From positions 1 through 64,000 of the forward strand of contig JAZQAG010000049.1 of NCBI GenBank assembly GCA_045545095.1: a stretch of DNA of 64,000 nucleotides. Reading direction: 5' to 3'. This stretch comes from Phocaeicola_A sp045545095 (GTDB lineage Bacteria > Bacteroidota > Bacteroidia > Bacteroidales > Bacteroidaceae). The notes beneath the pieces were generated by a model. That model did no database searches and had not been told where the DNA came from. It was given only the letters and a program-made list of their open reading frames with translations. Of the stretch, positions 61,989 through 64,000 are shown piece after piece; within the stretch, counting starts at the first letter, position 1, and each line of letters begins with the position of its first letter. The position numbers and the translations under genes are program-made.

Positions 61989-62474
61989 TCATCTCACTAA
62001 ATCCTGAGGATATTCAGCCGGCATTTCTACCCTTCGCCAAGTTTCATAATGCCACGCATCTATCACATTTCCCTGCGGATCCTCTTTCACAAAGAACTTC
62101 ACAGACATTACATTTTCATCTTCGCTGAGGGTAAAGTGCAAATCATTATCCAAACCTTCCAACATTGGGAGATGAATGTTTTTCTTCACACTCTCACGAA
62201 GGATATTGTTCTTGACCTTGTAAGTCCCTTCACCTGTTATGATGGCACCACGACCAGGTATCACTGTAAAGTTCGTAATGTGTCCGTCTTTAGAAAGAAT
62301 CTTGAATGTATTACCGGCACGCAATGAAGTGGGACCATCCTGGGCGCCAGAAATATAAAAACACAATTGCCAGATACCTTCCAAATCTGCTTTACCTTTT
62401 TTTTGTCCCCAAGATACAGTTGGCATCAGACTAAGCAATGCAACAACCAATGCTACCAAATTCAATCGTTTCAT
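61989..62474 (-). CDS. DUF4488 exported protein
   Basis: 161 aa with signal peptide MKRLNLVALVVALLSLMPTV. The DUF4488 pattern is DLEGIWQLCFYISGAQDGPT, TFKILSKDGHITNFTVIPG, and DAWHYETWRRVEMP near the end; the fold is lipocalin-like. The function is unknown. Monocistronic between a TAnnTTTG element (62509-62516) and a terminator. Confidence 0.87.
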   Translation of the reverse strand: MKRLNLVALVVALLSLMPTVSWGQKKGKADLEGIWQLCFYISGAQDGPTSLRAGNTFKILSKDGHITNFTVIPGRGAIITGEGTYKVKNNILRESVKKNIHLPMLEGLDNDLHFTLSEDENVMSVKFFVKEDPQGNVIDAWHYETWRRVEMPAEYPQDLVR

Positions 62475-62508
62475 AATGGTATAGTTTAAAGTTTATTAAT
62501 CTCCAATA

Positions 62509-62516
62509 CAAATGTA
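62509..62516 (-). promoter_or_regulatory. -7 element of the DUF4488 promoter
   Basis: The minus strand reads TACATTTG, 35 nt before ATG 62474. Confidence 0.55.
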
Positions 62517-62570
62517 TCGAATTAAGATGAAATGACAAATATTTTTGGCTGTTTATTAAAAGTCAAACAT

Positions 62571-62616
62571 AAAAAAAGGCTCATTTATACCTTTTTTAGG
62601 ATAAATGAGCCTTTTA
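62571..62616 (-). terminator. terminator after asnS
   Basis: Arms ataaatgagccttt and aaaggctcatttat with a 12-nt loop and a T-run on the minus strand, about 45 nt past the asnS stop codon. Confidence 0.85.
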
Positions 62617-62658
62617 TATTCACAACTTTGGCATGTAGACAAAGCAATCTATCGATTA

Positions 62659-64000
62659 TTAGAATTCTGCATTACGCGGTGTACGTGGGAAAGGAATGAC
62701 ATCGCGAATATTAGTCATACCCGTAACAAACAGCAACAGACGTTCAAACCCAAGACCGAAACCTGCATGGGGACAAGTTCCATACTTGCGGGTATCAAGA
62801 TACCACCACATATCCTTCATAGGGATATTCAGTTCATTGATACGGGTCATCAGTTTATCGTAGCTCTCTTCACGAACACTACCACCGATAATTTCACCGA
62901 TCTGCGGGAAGAGGACATCCGTACCCTGAACCGTCTTTCCATCCTCGTTCTGCTTCATATAGAATGCCTTGATTTCCTTCGGATAGTCTATCATGATGAC
63001 CGGTTTCTGGAAATATTCCTCCACCAAATAACGTTCATGCTCGCTGGCAAGATCGCATCCCCAATATACGGGGAACTCAAACTTACGTCCCTTGGCGATA
63101 GCATCCTCCAAGATCTTAATACCCTCAGTATAAGGCAAACGCACAAAATCGGCCTTCACTACGCTCTGCAAACGTTCAAGAAGTCCCTTATCCACCATTT
63201 TATTAAGGAATTCCAAATCATCCTTACAATTCTCCAATGCCCAATTGACACAATACTTAATGAACTCTTCTTCCAAATTCATCAATTCGTCAAGATCAGC
63301 AAAGGCAACTTCAGGTTCTACCATCCAGAACTCTGCCAAGTGACGGGGAGTATTGGAATTCTCAGCACGGAACGTCGGACCAAATGTATAAATGGCACCC
63401 ATTGCCGTAGCAGCCAACTCACCTTCCAATTGGCCTGAAACTGTAAGGCTTGCTTGTTTACCGAAGAAATCATCATCGTATATGATGGAACCATTCTCAT
63501 CCTTCTTCAGGTCATAGAGATTCATTGTAGTCACCTGGAACATCTGTCCGGCACCCTCACAGTCTGAAGCTGTAATGATAGGTGCATTGAAATAGAAGAA
63601 TCCCTTTTGGTGGAAGAAGTTATGGATGGCCATAGCCATGTTGTGGCGGATACGATAAACAGCACCAAACGTATTGGTACGTGGACGAAGGTGAGCTATC
63701 TCACGCAGGAATTCCATGGAATGTCCTTTCTTCTGGAGCGGATAGGTGTTGTCGCAAGTACCCAACACCTCAATCTCACGCGCCTGAATCTCTGCAGCCT
63801 GTCCGGAACCTACAGATTCTACCAATTCACCATTCACACTCAAGCAGGCACCTGTAGTAATCAGCTTCAACATCTCTTCATCGAAGTTGGCCACATCCAC
63901 CACAATCTGTACATTGTTAATGGTCGAACCATCATTCAAAGCAATGAAGTTCACTTGCTTACTTCCACGGCGGGTACGCACCCAACCTTTCACATTGACC
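62659..64000 (-). CDS. asnS: asparaginyl-tRNA synthetase (5' end outside the window)
   Basis: About 447 residues are visible. The gene continues past 64000: the frame runs on as V-N-V-K-G-W-V, so the ATG at 63993 is internal and roughly 20 residues are missing. The OB-fold anticodon-binding domain (KGWVRTRRGSKQVNFIALND) and class II motifs are seen: motif 2 FRAENSNTPRHLAEFWMVEP and motif 3 FGLGFERLLLFVTG. It charges tRNA-Asn; the matching tRNAs are at 2363-2549. Followed by a terminator at 62571-62616. Confidence 0.96.
   Translation of the reverse strand, partial: VNVKGWVRTRRGSKQVNFIALNDGSTINNVQIVVDVANFDEEMLKLITTGACLSVNGELVESVGSGQAAEIQAREIEVLGTCDNTYPLQKKGHSMEFLREIAHLRPRTNTFGAVYRIRHNMAMAIHNFFHQKGFFYFNAPIITASDCEGAGQMFQVTTMNLYDLKKDENGSIIYDDDFFGKQASLTVSGQLEGELAATAMGAIYTFGPTFRAENSNTPRHLAEFWMVEPEVAFADLDELMNLEEEFIKYCVNWALENCKDDLEFLNKMVDKGLLERLQSVVKADFVRLPYTEGIKILEDAIAKGRKFEFPVYWGCDLASEHERYLVEEYFQKPVIMIDYPKEIKAFYMKQNEDGKTVQGTDVLFPQIGEIIGGSVREESYDKLMTRINELNIPMKDMWWYLDTRKYGTCPHAGFGLGFERLLLFVTGMTNIRDVIPFPRTPRNAEF

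Overview
The window reads as chromosomal DNA of a Bacteroidales bacterium (Bacteroides, Phocaeicola, Prevotella or Paraprevotella type; I cannot fix the genus). The grounds are: almost every promoter I can find carries the Bacteroidota -7 element TAnnTTTG instead of a sigma-70 -10 box; PorU/PorV of the type IX secretion system (T9SS) are present; there are polysaccharide-degrading genes, DUF4252/DUF4488/GIN-domain proteins, a TatA/TatC pair without TatB, and menaquinone genes.

Layout. 1-430: repeat-rich spacer. 430-3780: S41 protease, tandem tRNA-Asn genes, rnhB and ispF. 3805-8782: porV and porU. 8807-18307: FAH-family hydrolase, a GH28 polygalacturonase, then a leftward block with a GH115 alpha-glucuronidase, a TonB-domain protein, a pectate lyase, a SUI1/YciH protein and mnmD. 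18449-21474: rplM-rpsI-rpsB-tsf operon (read leftwards). 21808-31465: a locus without SusC/SusD for a uronic-acid polymer (GH88, a large lyase, a lyase/beta-helix fusion) with a divergent membrane-bound AraC-type regulator. 31600-34578: ECF sigma operon ending in a GIN-domain protein. 34720-42656: transporter, menG, menA, DUF554, DUF1349, tatC, tatA (too short for routine ORF lists), a Tat-targeted ferredoxin-type aldo/keto reductase and a membrane polyferredoxin.

42900-55666 is the most unusual part. It holds six related exported thioredoxin-fold proteins (Trx-1 to Trx-6) with near-identical signal-peptide starts and CGPC/CAPC active sites. The run is broken by a DUF4143 ATPase and by a hipB-hipS-hipT-like toxin-antitoxin operon. 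Three transcription units of the array carry the same dyad, TGTCYAA-N3-TTRGACA, and about 195 bp of leader is duplicated almost exactly in front of Trx-2 and Trx-6. A beta-rich domain that is N-terminal in Trx-1 and Trx-2 appears to have moved to the C-terminus in Trx-6. This looks like a co-regulated, recently amplified envelope redox family, next to Tat and iron-sulfur genes.

55667-64000: palindromic repeat array, HU-like protein, a DUF4252 / ECF sigma / anti-sigma-like / DUF4252 operon, a lipoprotein bracketed by long inverted repeats, a GH2 glycosidase, DUF4488, and asnS running off the end. Short degenerate tandem repeats (mostly 7-mers) recur at gene junctions throughout, and one forms the start of a coding region.
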